Assembly: GCA_008711295.1 (NCBI GenBank)
Contig: VUYV01000121.1
Coordinates: forward strand, 2,665,610-2,729,609
Length of the DNA: 64,000 nucleotides
Direction: 5' to 3'
From: Anarhynchus alexandrinus
Lineage: Eukaryota > Chordata > Aves > Charadriiformes > Charadriidae
The notes under the pieces were generated by a model, which was not told where the DNA came from, did no database searches, and saw only the letters and a program-made list of their open reading frames with translations. Both the position numbers and the translations under genes were made by a program. Shown piece after piece: positions 1 to 11,975 of this stretch. Within the stretch, counting starts at the first letter, position 1. Each line of letters begins with the position of its first letter.

Positions 1-3000
1 GAAAAAGACCCTTTTTCTGCCATCCCTCACTCGTCCAGGAAGGACGAGCAGGCTCTGCCAGAGCCAGAGGTGGGGAGAAGCGTATCTGGGGAGGAAGCCA
101 AAGCAGTACTTCCCGCCCCCAGCCTGAGGAAGGGATGAAGAGGAGGCTTTGTGGGCCATGCTCACAGGAGGATAAAGAGAAAAAGAGAGGGGATGAGTAG
201 GACCAAGGGCACAGCCTGTACCCTATCCTTGGCACGAGCACCTCAGTGCCTTTAAGGACTCCAGAGAGCCTCAGCGGGGCTTGTATCAGTTTCACACTCC
301 CACCACGAACCTGAAGTACTAGGGGGTCTTTTGCAGTTGTCTCCATTTGAATGAGGCACTAACACACGTCAGGCAGTGCTGAGCATGGCCAAAATAGGCT
401 CAGGCCTGCTGCTCAAAGCCCTGCGTGGCAATCACCACTCTCTGGTTCCTGCTCCCTTCCCTGCCTTTTGTCTCTCACCTTCATACTGCCAACCTCAAAG
501 CCACAGGATGGTGCTCTGCTGCACACCCCGCTGTGAGCAACACATGCCTATCTAACAGAAATAAGAAACATCTCTTTGCCTATCGGTTTGGATCTGGTCA
601 CTTAAGAACCCAAGTTATCATTATTCAGGAAAAACAAACGAACAAGCAAGCAAGGAAGCGTAAAGACACTCATGTAAGAGCAGGGCTCTGGGAATTCTGA
701 GTAAACCATCTAGCATCAGACGCAGGGAGAGCTGTCTTTCTCTCCAGCCATCAGGTCTGTGGCGAAAACTGCAGGGAGCTTCTGAGCATCCTTATATCCT
801 GAATGCCGCAAATTCCAAAGCGAAAACAGCCCACGCTTGCAGAGGACTTTGAAATGCTTGGGTTTATTTCCATGCACTTGTGCTAAGTGTTTTTAGTCTT
901 TAAGATAATGGCTATTCATCCCAACACTGTTTCGTAAAAATCCAGTCATAAGAGGCAATCTTATCTCCTAGGATACACAGGTTTTGTTTGAATACGATAA
1001 AGCTACAGAGAAATTAATTTATTCTCTTGAAATAGTCTCTCTTTCTGTGTATATATGTACGTATATATATGTATGTATTTTTAGCTAATGAAAGAAAAAG
1101 TACAAAGTTAGTTTAAAAATTCAGCTAACAGCATTATATGGTTTTATGCAGAGACAGAGCTTTTCAGCTCCTGCTAATTAGCAAATTTCTGACTCTGATG
1201 GAGTGGTTTGGCTGAAAAACTAGCCCAAAAAAGTGGCATTTAATTTTCTAACTTAATTTCAAGCTACAAATAGGACTCTCTGTTAGGTTATTTAATTTTA
1301 TTTTTAAATGATAAAGGAGTATGAAGGAGACGTGTTTTCCAAAATTTGTGGCTGCAAATGTTCCTGAGACAAGGAGGCTTGGTTTTATCCTGATTCCTTC
1401 ATGTTTTGCTTCTAAAAGGAAAAAAAAAGGATACATGGAAATGAAGCTGTTGAGGATAAAGCTTCAAGTAAAGATGAACAAACAGCAAATACCAAAGAAA
1501 ATAAGCAGAGTATGGCAAAGGAACTATCAAAGTTGCCTTCTATGGATCTTATAAATAATAAAAAAAAAAGATAAGTTTTTGCATCCTTACCTATTTCTTC
1601 TCTGTCATCTACATGGTGTTCCTTTGTGTCCAAAAGTTACACTTCTCGAAATCCTGCCAAAATAACTTATTTCCCTAACTTCCACTAAGCTTTCTCCAAC
1701 CTTGGAGCTGCCAGGTAATCCTGTTCTCAGTATTAGATAAATTTTCAAGGTTTATATACTCAAAACCATACAGTTCACCATGATTTTGTTGCAAAACTTC
1801 AAACTGCATGAAAACCTGCAAAACCCTCTGGTAACTTAGACCAGTAGAGGGGAGTGTGGACAGAAGCGCCCACCAAGACCTGAGTGCTTGGCGTTGTGTA
1901 TGTGTTTAGGAGACACCGTATCTTCCTCTAAACAGACAGGAAAAGCAAAATAGCGATGGATCCCAGGATTTAATACCCCAGCATTGTAGATAGGGCTTGG
2001 AGGCATCAGTCACAGATATACTTTTGACAAATATGAAGTTTGAAACCAAAGCCTCAGTCTCAGGAGCCCGGAAAATAGAGACTCCAAAGTCATTCAGACT
2101 CTGCTGTAAAACATCACCCTAAAGTGTTCCCCCTCTGCTTTACTACTCATATGCAACACAAACAAACATGCTGTGAAGGCTTCCAGTCAAACCAACTGCA
2201 CTTTAAAAAAAATAAAAATACATTGTGAACACACTCATATTCCCTCACCTTTCTTTGACTGTGATGAAAGTTCATAATTGTCTGTGTCAGCAAAATCAGT
2301 CGAGGACCTGCTCCACTACTCAGTTTCTCAGGATTGCTGCCAAGAAAACAAGCAGAACTGTAGTAGAAATCTATATAGATGTGGATATCAACACAAAACA
2401 CAGTTTGGCTGCTGCAGTGGGGGGAGCCCACTGCCTGAGGGCTAAGGAGAAAAGCTGTGTCCCCTTGTGGTGGTGACACCCAGCTCTGATGTACTTGGCC
2501 ACCAAGGCTGGATGAAGACAGGCACAAAGCATTTAACAACAGAGATGACTAGTGATTTGGAGGGAGTTGTAAAAAAAAGGTCAGCCGAGGAATTTTAATT
2601 CACTTGCAGCTCCATTTCTTAAATTAGTCTTGAGGAAGGTGGCTAAAGTTACGGTTACTGCGTCCAAAAGATGAATGAACGGGACTTCTGAGGTTGAAGG
2701 CAGGTGGTTTCGGAGGTGTTACCCACAAACATCAGTCTGTTCCCCTCCCTCCAGCTCTGCTCTTCCCATGGGGCAGATTTCTGCTGAGTGAGAGATCACA
2801 AGCTCTCCACGAGGTCAGGGCAGAAACCTGGATGTAGACGGGTATATGATGACAGGGTTAACTGTCTGGAGGCACTGCTGACCTGTGATTTTCAGTAACA
2901 TCCACAAACAAGAATGAAAATGGGTTTTAAAGCCCTGGGCTAAGGTAGCAGCCTCAAACCATGGCACCACATCTCCTGCAGGAAGAGACAAGCACGGCTG

Positions 3001-5589
3001 GACAAACACCCCATGCCTCAGGGGGAGCTGCCCCAATTTCAGCTGTTCTTGGTGGCATGTCTTCCTTTCACATGTCCTCTAGCTCTGGTGTTTGCAGCTG
3101 CTGCCCAAGTTAGGACCTACAGGTTATTAAAACTGAGCTCAGCATCATCAATATAAACTGTGTGACAGTAATTTAGGCCATGTTCACCAATGGTGGAGAA
3201 CAATCTGTCATAGTCAGGTTACATCTCACCCTGCAGACAGTGTCCTCTGCAGTCAAATGCCTTTCCTCTCTTGCAGCCTCTCCCTACGCCCTGTGGGAAG
3301 CTCTGCTGCTTCTCAGCTCCTTGTAACATCTCCTGTTTGCTGAATAGGTCAAACTGTGGAGGAGCCTGTGATGACCTCCATCACACCACACTCAGCTGCC
3401 TCTGACTGATGCAGGATAAGCCACCCATCACTCCTCACCTGTGAGAAAAGGCAACTGTGGGGTACAAACTCCTCTCATCCCTCCAAGTGGCATGGCTGAG
3501 GCCACCTGTACAAGACAGACCCTCTCCACATAATGTGTTTCTACCTCTGTAAGTTGGCTGAACCTCTTAGAAGGGGACACCATCAGCATTCAGGCCTGAC
3601 TCAGCCCACCTGATCAAGCTACAGGTGATGCTGAACAACAAAAGCGTTTGACTCCAGCATGAACACCAGCTTCAGTCTCCAGCACATCACTGCTGCAAGA
3701 CATTGCCCTCTAAGGTCTCTTCTACTTTGAGCCTTTCTCCTTCCCTAAGCTGCATATCTGGAAATTTTGGCAGCCCACTGGCAATGAGAAAGGGTTATAA
3801 CATAGAAGACCATTCCAGTAAACAAGATGGGCAAAACCTGATCTCCTTTCAGCAAAAAAACCCCACAGAGTATAAAGTTCTTCTATGGGAGACAACCATC
3901 CCCAGTCAGTCTCCTGAGTGTATTTCCACCTCCCCCATAGCACCTTTTCCTCTCCCCTGCTTGAAAGATGAACACTCCTACCTGCCTGCAGCCATTACAT
4001 CTGGTCACAGGAGACCGCAGGCAGCAACAATAAGGAGGGTGAGAAGCTGCTCCACTGAAGCAGCTGTGCCTAGCATCAGTATCTGAGCTGCCGCATTAGA
4101 GCACATCAGCCTTCTTCATCTTTTTAAATGCTGCCAGTACAGTGAGGAAGGCAACCTCTCTGCTCAGCCCTGGGAGGCATTATTGCAACACGGGCTTTTT
4201 ATATAGCTTAGGGAGTAATCTCCGAAAGGAGAATATCACAAGTGGACAAAATAGCAGATTGGAATAGGTCAGGTTAACAAGGGATTTCCAGGGAAACCTG
4301 GGGAAAAAAGACGTGGTCACTGCTGAACTTAAAGAAGTCTACACAGTAATAGAGGGGTATGTAAATGCACCACCTCTCCCTATACTGCTTATCAAAGCTG
4401 TCTTGCATGAGGCAGGTGGGCAGTCCGCATTGATCGGGGTATTACTTCTGAACACACAGTGATCTTCCCTGTGCTGACTTATCACCCGGCAGGCAGGCAG
4501 GGAGCAGATTATCTGCGAGGCATTACAAGAGGTAATCTTTATTGACAGCTTTTAGAAGAAGGTCTCCTTAAGGCTGGCTTCCCGCCGTCGCTGCTAATGT
4601 GTTGGGCTTGGCTTTATTCAGGGCAGGTAACAAAGGTAAAGATGACAAGAAGCTGCGTTTAACGCCTTGGCTCCCATCAAAGTGAGCACCTTCATCTGTT
4701 TTTTTCTGGTTCATGCACTCCAGGGCACTAAGGACAGATATAAACTGAAGAGTAGTCACATGAGTTGTCTATAGTGCAGTAACCACCCATTATCCCCATC
4801 CCACCCAAAAGCCCCTGAGTGCTCAGTGCTATAAAAACACATCTCTGAATTTCCACTTCCTGCAAAGCAACTGTTTCGGTTCCTTTCCATTTTCGGTGAG
4901 CATGAAACAGGTCAGATCATGATTCCACCACCTAGCTAAGCCAGTCTCTTGATGCATCTGTTTGCCTTTCTGAGTGTCAGTTCAAAATCTTACCTCCAGC
5001 TCACAGAGGAAGAGTGGCAGCGAGGAAACACCAAATGATACCCTGCCCCAGTTCCTCCCAGGGCTGTCACAGGAGACCCAATCAGCCCCATGGGCCGGGT
5101 GGCAACCGTCTCTGGGAGGCATAAGGGGGCTTACTGCCTAGGGGTATAGGACTCATTAGGGGATGCAGAGAAAGAGCATCACCTGCTCTGTGAGGAGCCA
5201 CTTGGCTCCTAGTGCCCTGGTGGGAGGTGTCCTGTGGGTCTCTAATATCAGGATGGCCCATTCTTGCACCTGGAGGATGCTGTACTTCAAGACCTGTCAC
5301 TTTTCCTGAGATCCTTTGCTCTTCAAACTGTCTCCCGTGGGATCCCTTGCTACCCTGCTCTGAGGCACAGCTGGGAGCCTGGTTTCTGATAAATGACTTC
5401 TTCTATCATCTCAGAGCAGCACAGCCAGCCCAGCAGCCTCAGAGGGTAGCGATGTCTTGCCAATGTTGCAAAAACGCAAGCAGAGTGAAAGGGGTATGTA
5501 ACATCAATCCAGGACAACGTTGTAGAAATCTCCGTACAGGACCCATTCTCTGAGGAATTAAAGAAGGGAATACAACAAGGCAAATCAAT
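1..5589. other. Non-coding, no gene recognised
   Basis: Unique sequence with the TA/TG tract at 1047-1077. Open frames here are at most 130 codons and show no known motif. No CR1 recognised. Confidence 0.7.
1047..1077. repeat. TA/TG dinucleotide tract
   Basis: Imperfect (TA)n/(TG)n: GTGTATATATGTACGTATATATATGTATGTA. Confidence 0.9.
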
Positions 5590-6440
5590 CTGTTTTTATG
5601 GAAAATAGGGCTTGTCAAACAAACCTGATTTCACTCTGTGATGAGATTACAAATTTGGTTGATAGAGGGAACTGTCCAGATGTAATAGGCTTAGATCTTC
5701 AGAGGGTTTTTGACTTAGTTTCAAATGACATTTGGTTTAAAAAAAAATTTGTACTATATAGCATCAATAAAGCATGAACTAAACAGATTAAGAACTGCCT
5801 ACCTGACAGATACCAAGCAGCAACCAGTCAGGGGAAACCAGCATTAAACAGGAACGGCTCTAGTGAGGTGGCACGAGGAGCAAGACTATGCTCGGAATGG
5901 TTTGCTGCTTTCAGCTGTGCTCTGGGAGTCGATGCAGACAAAATTGGCAGGTGATGCAAATGCCAGCAGCTCAGCAGAGAGTGATGATGATAAGAGTGCC
6001 ATGCCAAGCTGTCTGGGTCACTGGGGAGCGGGGATCACTCACACAGGGTTGGCTTGAATACGCAAAGTTATGTGCCTAGTAAGGAGACACCTAGGACACG
6101 GACTGTACCCCGAAACAGGGGTTGCAATGGCCACAGGACTGAACATGACCTCCCAGCATGAGGATTTGGCAAAGAGAGACAATCCTTGTCTACCAATAGA
6201 GCACATGTGACTTTTTGTGCTGTGATGAGGAGACCAGTCCTGGGATACTATGCAGCCTTCGTGGCATCTGGAGATCAAGAAAGCACAGAGAAGTCAAAAA
6301 CAGGGTGGAAAAGATCTACCAAAACTATCTAGGGGATGGGGAGAGGAGCACATTAGCAGAGAGGCTCAGACAGCTCGAGATGCCGAGAGCTTTGTGGCAG
6401 GCCCTCACCCTCACCATACGCATCCTCATTTCTTCTGAGC
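5590..6440 (+). repeat. Ancient degraded CR1/L3-like LINE, RT region
   Basis: Continuous but heavily mutated similarity in plus orientation to amniote CR1 ORF2. At 5617-5720 the text matches the RT motif A region (GATGTAAT.GGCTTAGATCTTC..GGGTTTTTGACTTAG, reading DVIGLD...FDLVSND). Near 5944-5965 is a decayed remnant of the FADDT box (reads LAGDA). Around 6130-6190 is a GAACATGACCTCCCAGCATGA...GCAAAGAG block. Frames are broken repeatedly. Divergence far exceeds the other CR1 copies, suggesting an insertion predating modern birds. Confidence 0.65.
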
Positions 6441-7709
6441 ATTGACCTTCAGCTTCAAGGACTCCTTCCTGATGGCCAGCCAAGATGGTGAGCAAAGGCC
6501 GTGTCCACCCACAGCCTGGCTCCGCTGGGCTGACACAGCCTTGTGACCATATGGAGCCTGCAGACCAGACCCAGCCTCTCACTGCAGGTAGGGGAGACCT
6601 GCAGACGTCACTCGGAGTGTCTCGGTGATATTCAAGCCTCAGCAGCGCCCTGTGTCACACAAGCAGGACTGGGAATAATGGGCTGTGCTACCTCTCTCTA
6701 ATTTGCGGCATCGTAACCATTCTAATTTGCAATTTTCCCCAAATGAGACACTTGCATGTCAATTGTCTGCTACCAATTACAAGACGGGCAGTGTATGCCT
6801 TGAAAAAGTAGCATCAGCCTCTATTGCCATCATTAAAAGGCAGGGTTGTAATCTCACCCAGGCATTTTAGGTGCTTAACAAACCAAAAAGGGCAGACTTT
6901 CCTTAAGAAAAGCAGCGAGAAGCTGCCAAATGTGTCTTTTAACCGAGCGGAGCTTGCCAAGGTGAGTTTAGCAGTGCTATCTTGCGACTGCCAGACTGAA
7001 TTACTTTGAAGATTTTGTTGTTTCTTTGCTTTTGTTGCTTTTTTTAAGGAAAAGAAAAAAAGGCTAAGATAAAAGAAGAAATACAGTAAGGAAAGAGAAG
7101 GAAAAGAGTAACCTATAGCCCTTCACTAAGAGAGCTGCAGCTCCTTACTAAAAATGCAGGCAGGAAGTTTTCTGGAGGATGCACAACAGCATCACAAGCT
7201 TAGACCCTGCAAATTGTTAAGTGTCCCTTATGTCATTCCACCCTGCCATCCAGCTCTTTGCCTTCACTTCTCCAACACACTCTTCATACCTGTATGCCCT
7301 TCAGGAAGTGTTTTCCCTGCCTCAAGGCCATGAGGAGAGTGGAAAAGTGACCCTCTTGCTGCAGGTAGCAGAACAGGCTGAAGGGCAGGCAGGATGGTGT
7401 GCGCTTGGGTCATCTTCCAACACAGAGCCTGTCTGCTTTCATTGGTTGGGATCTTGTTGCCCCTTTCTGCTAGACGAAAACTCAGCTGTGAGGAGACATC
7501 CACCTTCCCACATGAATAGCCCTCCTTGGGGAGCAGTCTTCTCTCCTTTTCCAGCTGCTGCAGAGAACAAGTCTTTAGGGTTCCCATACGTAAGGTGGGT
7601 TTCCCACTCCACTGGGTAGACCTCATGGATGCAGTACACTGCTCCTGGACCCTGGCCCTGCCAGAGAAGATGACATAAGGGAAATTAGAACCTTTGTGCT
7701 CCTCTTTAC

Positions 7710-7803
7710 AGAAGTGGGACACTTTACAGATAGGGAAACTGGTTATCAGTGCATTTAAAAGGACAAGATGATTTTCCAGAGCATCACCCGTGCACGGCTG
7801 GAT
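7710..7803 (+). repeat. Possible MIR-like SINE remnant
   Basis: ACACTTTACAGATAGGGAAACTGG matches the MIR core (TTTTACAGATGAGGAAACTGAGG), followed by a weak GATTTTCCAGAGCATCACCC similar to the CTTGCCCAAGGTCAC block. Short and old. Confidence 0.35.
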
Positions 7804-8579
7804 CTTATCTCACCGAAGTCCTGGACTGTGTGTCATACCTGCTGGGCCAGCTGCTTCCCCAAGAATCTGCACGTCAGCATGGCAATAACACTAAAGTTCT
7901 CCGTTTGGGCTCAACAGATGTAACACATAGACAGCAAACAAAGGTGAATGAGATCTTCAGCAGCACAAGCAATCACTGCTGCAAGCTGGCCCCAACAACC
8001 AAAAAGACTTGGAGCAGCCCAAAGGAGGCTGAAATAAAACGAGTGCAAGTGAAAGGAAAAATGGGCACTATATAGCCAAGTGGCTGCTTCTTCAAATAGT
8101 GGAGAATTAACCTCCTCGTCATAGAGCTGGACAACAGAAAAGCTGAAACAGAAGAGGAACTTTGCTACCAAGAAGACCACGCCCAAGTTTTGGCAGCTCT
8201 TCTTAACAGCACAACCGGGGCTAAGGCTCTTCAGGAAGCTTTCTTGTGTGGCCCTTCCTCGTCAGCTGTCTGTTTGCTACCAAGCCGTCTGCCATCCATA
8301 TCTTTCTCCATGTCCCCCTCCAGCACCCACGCAGCAGTCAGCATTAGTGATGCAGGCCATGTTTTCCAGCAGACACCAACAACAGTGACTGTCTCAGGGA
8401 AGGCTGGATTGCAGTGGGATCTGCGGAAACAAACGTGCTTGCTGCCCCGCAGTAAATATCAGGCATCACATCTTCATTACAATCAGGCCTTCATTGATGG
8501 GGAACAATGAACTCATCACACTGGGGCATGTGTAGAAAACACCTCTCTGTTATGTGGGAGATCCAGTAAGAGGCTTTAT

Positions 8580-8618
8580 TAAAAAAAAAAAAACAAAAAA
8601 CAACCCAACAAAAAAACC
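8580..8618. repeat. A-rich low-complexity tract
   Basis: Thirteen or so As followed by A-rich CAAAAAACAACCCAAC sequence. No adjoining retrocopy could be identified. Confidence 0.85.
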
Positions 8619-10438
8619 AACATTCGAAATCTGACAGTTGCCTTATCCCTGTCCACATGATTCAGGAGGGAATTTCATCAGGACTGGGCAGGTAATGGGG
8701 CTGTCCATCAGGAGGAGTCTGGGTGGGAGATGCCAGAAATTAAATTCTAAATCACACGGTGTGGAAAAGCTGACCATGGAGATGGCCAGGATGTTCTTCC
8801 TGCATATGGGTCAGCAGGATTGAAATGGCAGCTGACTGGGATGATGTGGCAAGATACACCTCCATGCTTCTATCCTGAAGCATCGCTTGGATTAAATAAT
8901 TTTTTTTAAATACTTCTCATGAGAACAAACAGCTGCCCTATAGCCAGCTCTTGTACTTCTAAAACACGTGGCACAAATCTTCCCTCAGAAACCTAAAGCG
9001 TACTGCTCACAACACTGAAACTAGATGGTGTCCTGTACTTTCAAAAATTCTGATTAAAAATTCATCAAAATGTTTACGGTGGAAATTTTGAACATAACTA
9101 TCACTGTAACCCAGGTCTTCTTGTTTCACTCATTTCTTGCTCAGTTTTAAATCTAGCCAACAATATTCACATTAGAAAAATCATTTAGAGCCATATTGGA
9201 AGTAAAAATATTACATTTTATAGGGGAAAAACAAGAGGAAAATAATTTTTCTTTACTTAATTCAGCCTGTGAAATCTATCATGCATGAAAGTCTTAAACC
9301 ACTGTATGGTTTCGTATACTTAATAGGCAGTAACAGCAGAGTCTCTTGCAGGCTGGGATGGTTTTTTCAACATCTCAAAGAAAAAGAACCTGAAAATATG
9401 ATAAATACCTCTGAATTACAATAGCTTTTTAATGCACACTTCTCTTGCAAGTAGATGACATTTATGAAACATGAATAAATGCACACATCACAAAAACCTG
9501 CGTACCTCAGTTATCGAGACTGAGCATGATTACTTGTGAAAAGACCCTGCAAATCTCCCTCAGATGTTTGTCGGACGATTGGCCTGAGAGTCAGCCCAAA
9601 TTTCCAGTTTGAAAGTGATTTATAGGATGCTCACAGAAGCTAAAGGAAGCAGAGTGCTAATTAAGTGTCTTTAGCTGTCTGAACGACAGGTACAACCCAA
9701 AGCGACTGCACTGCAGACTTTTCCCCTGCAATGGCCCACTAACACCTCCTGAAGGCTCCAGATTCACTTTTGTGTTGTTCTTCGCCGGCTGAAGTGGCGG
9801 GGGCTGTGCAATACCGCGGCCTGTGTGAAACTGACTGATGCTCACCCACAAGCAGAAAGGGCTGCAATTGCTCCTGAGCCATCACAGATAGATTTCCCCT
9901 GCCAGAAACAAACAGGATCTCGATAGGTCTGAATTGTTATTAATAATGCGGAGAAGTCTCATTGTACCCCATAAGGGCTCATTTGATCACGATAAAGACA
10001 GTGATGAAAGGAAGCACAGAGGCTTCTGAGCTCAGTGTGAATGCTGCACTTTAAATCACTAGAACAAATTAAATTCTAAGAGAAAAATGCTGTAAGGCAC
10101 TTGGCCAGGGTTCCTGAGCTGGAGGGTTATTTACACAGTTTCTTTCTTTCAACAAGTAAGTTTTCTGAGTGAAGCTAAGGCAAATATTCCCTGGAGGAAC
10201 TAATTTGTAGTAGATCTTGAACACCAAAAAAAAGGAAGGCAGAGGAGATCAGCCCTGCCAGAAAGAGATAGCTTCATCCATGTTTAAATTATTGAACCAG
10301 TTTCTTCTGAATAAGCTCTCAAGAACAAGGCACAAAAGTTCAAACCAGGAAATCCGGACATGGGGGATACATGCCCCTCACGCTGTACTCTATCCACAAC
10401 CAACACGCTGCATTAGTGTATAGGAACGGAAGAAAGCA

Positions 10439-10505
10439 AGCGGCACTCTTATCCTCAAGAAAGGCAAGAAGAAGGATCCAGGGAACGACAGGCTGATCAG
10501 ACTCA
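10439..10505 (+). repeat. CR1 fragment, start of RT domain
   Basis: The segment CCTCAAGAAAGGCAAGAAG..GATCCAGGGAACGACAGGCTGATCAG...CTCACCTCA matches the CR1 ORF2 stretch before the reverse transcriptase core (KKGKK..PGN.R..SLTS). It stops abruptly at 10505, where a different repeat starts, so it is a truncated remnant. Confidence 0.7.
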
Positions 10506-11125
10506 CCTCAGGGGTGTTCCAGGCACCGGAGTGGATATTCCCCTGTAGCCTGTGGAGAGGACTTTGGTGGAGCAGGTATTTTCCCTACACCCCATGAAGA
10601 GGACCATGCTGGAGCAGATATCCACATTGCAGCCCATGGAGGACCCCACAGTGGAGCAGGTGGATATCCCCTGAAGGAACTGCTGTGAAGATCCCATGCT
10701 GGAACAGGTTCTCCTGACAGGAACTGTGGCCCATGGAGATGGCCCATGGAGGAGCGCACACTGGAGCAGATTTTTCACGAAGGATTGCAGCCCATGAAGA
10801 GGACCCACACAGAAGCAGCAGCAAAGTGTGAGGAGGAATGAGGGGCAGAAAGGAGCTGTTATGACCACAACCCCCCATTCTCCATTCCCCTTGCACTGGT
10901 CTGGGAGGTGGGGAAGGTAGACAAGTCAGAAGTCGTAAAAAATTAATTTTCATAAATTTGAGTCTATTTTGCCTGCAATGGTAACTGGTAAGCAATCTCT
11001 CTGTCTTTTATCTCAACACATGAGCTTTCTGGTTCCTGGGTTTTTTGTTCTGTTTTCTCCCTCATCCTGTTGGGGCTGGTGGGGGGCAAGTGCTGGGTGG
11101 GAGTTAGTCTGGTAGATCTGAAAGA
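10506..11125 (-). repeat. Tandem-structured interspersed element, probably LTR/ERV-derived
   Basis: From about 10545 to 10830 there are six or seven degenerate units of roughly 35-60 bases built on CCCATGGAGAGGACC...TGGAGCAGATATCC, separated by short variable spacers. The adjoining 10860-11125 stretch (ACTGGTAAGCAATCTCTCTGTC.TTTATCTCAACACATGAGC, CTCCCTCATCCTGTTGGGG) resembles one end of a common avian ERV-type LTR as I recall it, in minus orientation. There is no viral coding capacity. The family name cannot be assigned without a repeat library. Confidence 0.5.
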
Positions 11126-11442
11126 ACAAAACTACCATACCCTTCTTCACTTTAGAAAGAGCATTATGATATAAACACAACCTAAAACGGGACCGCTTGC
11201 AGGCTGCCTCTGAGGAACAAAAAGTCAGGAGCAAATAAACACAGTCTTCTCAGGAGAATAAGTAAGAAAGACCAAGGGCTGGAGCCAGAATCAGTACACA
11301 CACGTGTACACGTGGCTCTGGATTTGAGTGGTCCAGGTGGAAGAAAAGGGAGACCAACCTAGATCTCTAAGGGTCCCTCTGTTTCAGTGTTTCAGACAGC
11401 ATTGGTTCGGGTCATGCAGCATTGAGCACCTCGGTCGTTTTA

Positions 11443-11545
11443 TCATAGAATCATTGAATCATAGAATCGTCTAGGTTGGAAGGGACCTTTAAGATCATTG
11501 AGTTCAACTATATCATATCAGTTGGCATGGGGCAGGGCTCCACGA
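11443..11545 (-). repeat. CR1 LINE 3' end
   Basis: Reads TCATAGAATCATTGAATCATAGAATCG, then GGTTGGAAGGGACCTTTAAGATCATTGAGTTCAAC. This is the reverse complement of a CR1 3' terminus with its ATTCTATGA octamer tail. It is 5'-truncated, as most CR1 copies are. Confidence 0.85.
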
Positions 11546-11740
11546 TGTAAGTTATCTGTTTTTTAAATTGGTCTTTATTTGTTTGCTAAGGCACTTGAAA
11601 AAAATAAGTTGAAACTATTAAAAATGTCAAGCCAGCTGCTTAAGTGAACCCAGCACACACAACTGTCAGCCTCAGAATGAAAACATGCAAACATGTTAAA
11701 ATAACAACACAGCCTCAAATGACTCATATTCATTGACTTT

Positions 11741-11835
11741 TAGAACACTTGAGGTTGGAAGGGACCTCCAGAGGTCAGCTAGCCCATCCATCTGCTCAAA
11801 ACATGTCTAATCAGATCAAGGGATGCTTGTCAACT
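11741..11835 (-). repeat. CR1 LINE 3' end, second subfamily
   Basis: TAGAACACTTGAGGTTGGAAGGGACCTCCAGAGGTCAGCTAGCCCA followed by CTGCTCAAAAC is the reverse complement of a CR1 3' end of the CCTCCAGAGGTCC type. It differs from the copy 200 bases to the left and so is a separate insertion. Confidence 0.8.
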
Positions 11836-11914
11836 CCTCATGCATATGCATTAGAGTCTCTGCTTTCTAAAGCCTTTTCCACCCTCTAACTCCTAAGTTC
11901 ATTACCAAGGAGAA

Positions 11915-11975
11915 GACAGATACTATCCCTGTTACATACAAGAGGAAACTGAGGAAATTTGAGAGAAACACAGTT
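11915..11975 (+). repeat. Possible MIR-like SINE remnant
   Basis: GATACTATCCCTGTTACATACAAGAGGAAACTGAGGAAATTTGAGAG resembles the MIR core TACTAT...CCATTTTACAGATGAGGAAACTGAGG. The short match could be chance. Confidence 0.35.

Larger units (their letters stand above)
6441..10438. other. Non-coding, no gene recognised
   Basis: Contains the MIR-like remnant at 7710-7803 and an A-rich tract at 8580. The 152-codon minus frame at 7264-7722 has no recognisable domain. AT-rich unique sequence occupies 8880-9480. Confidence 0.65.

Noticed and set aside
10503..10995. Overlapping minus-strand frames of 121 and 136 codons
   Set aside because: They translate the tandem GGAGCAG-type repeat; periodic codons come from the repeat, not from a gene.
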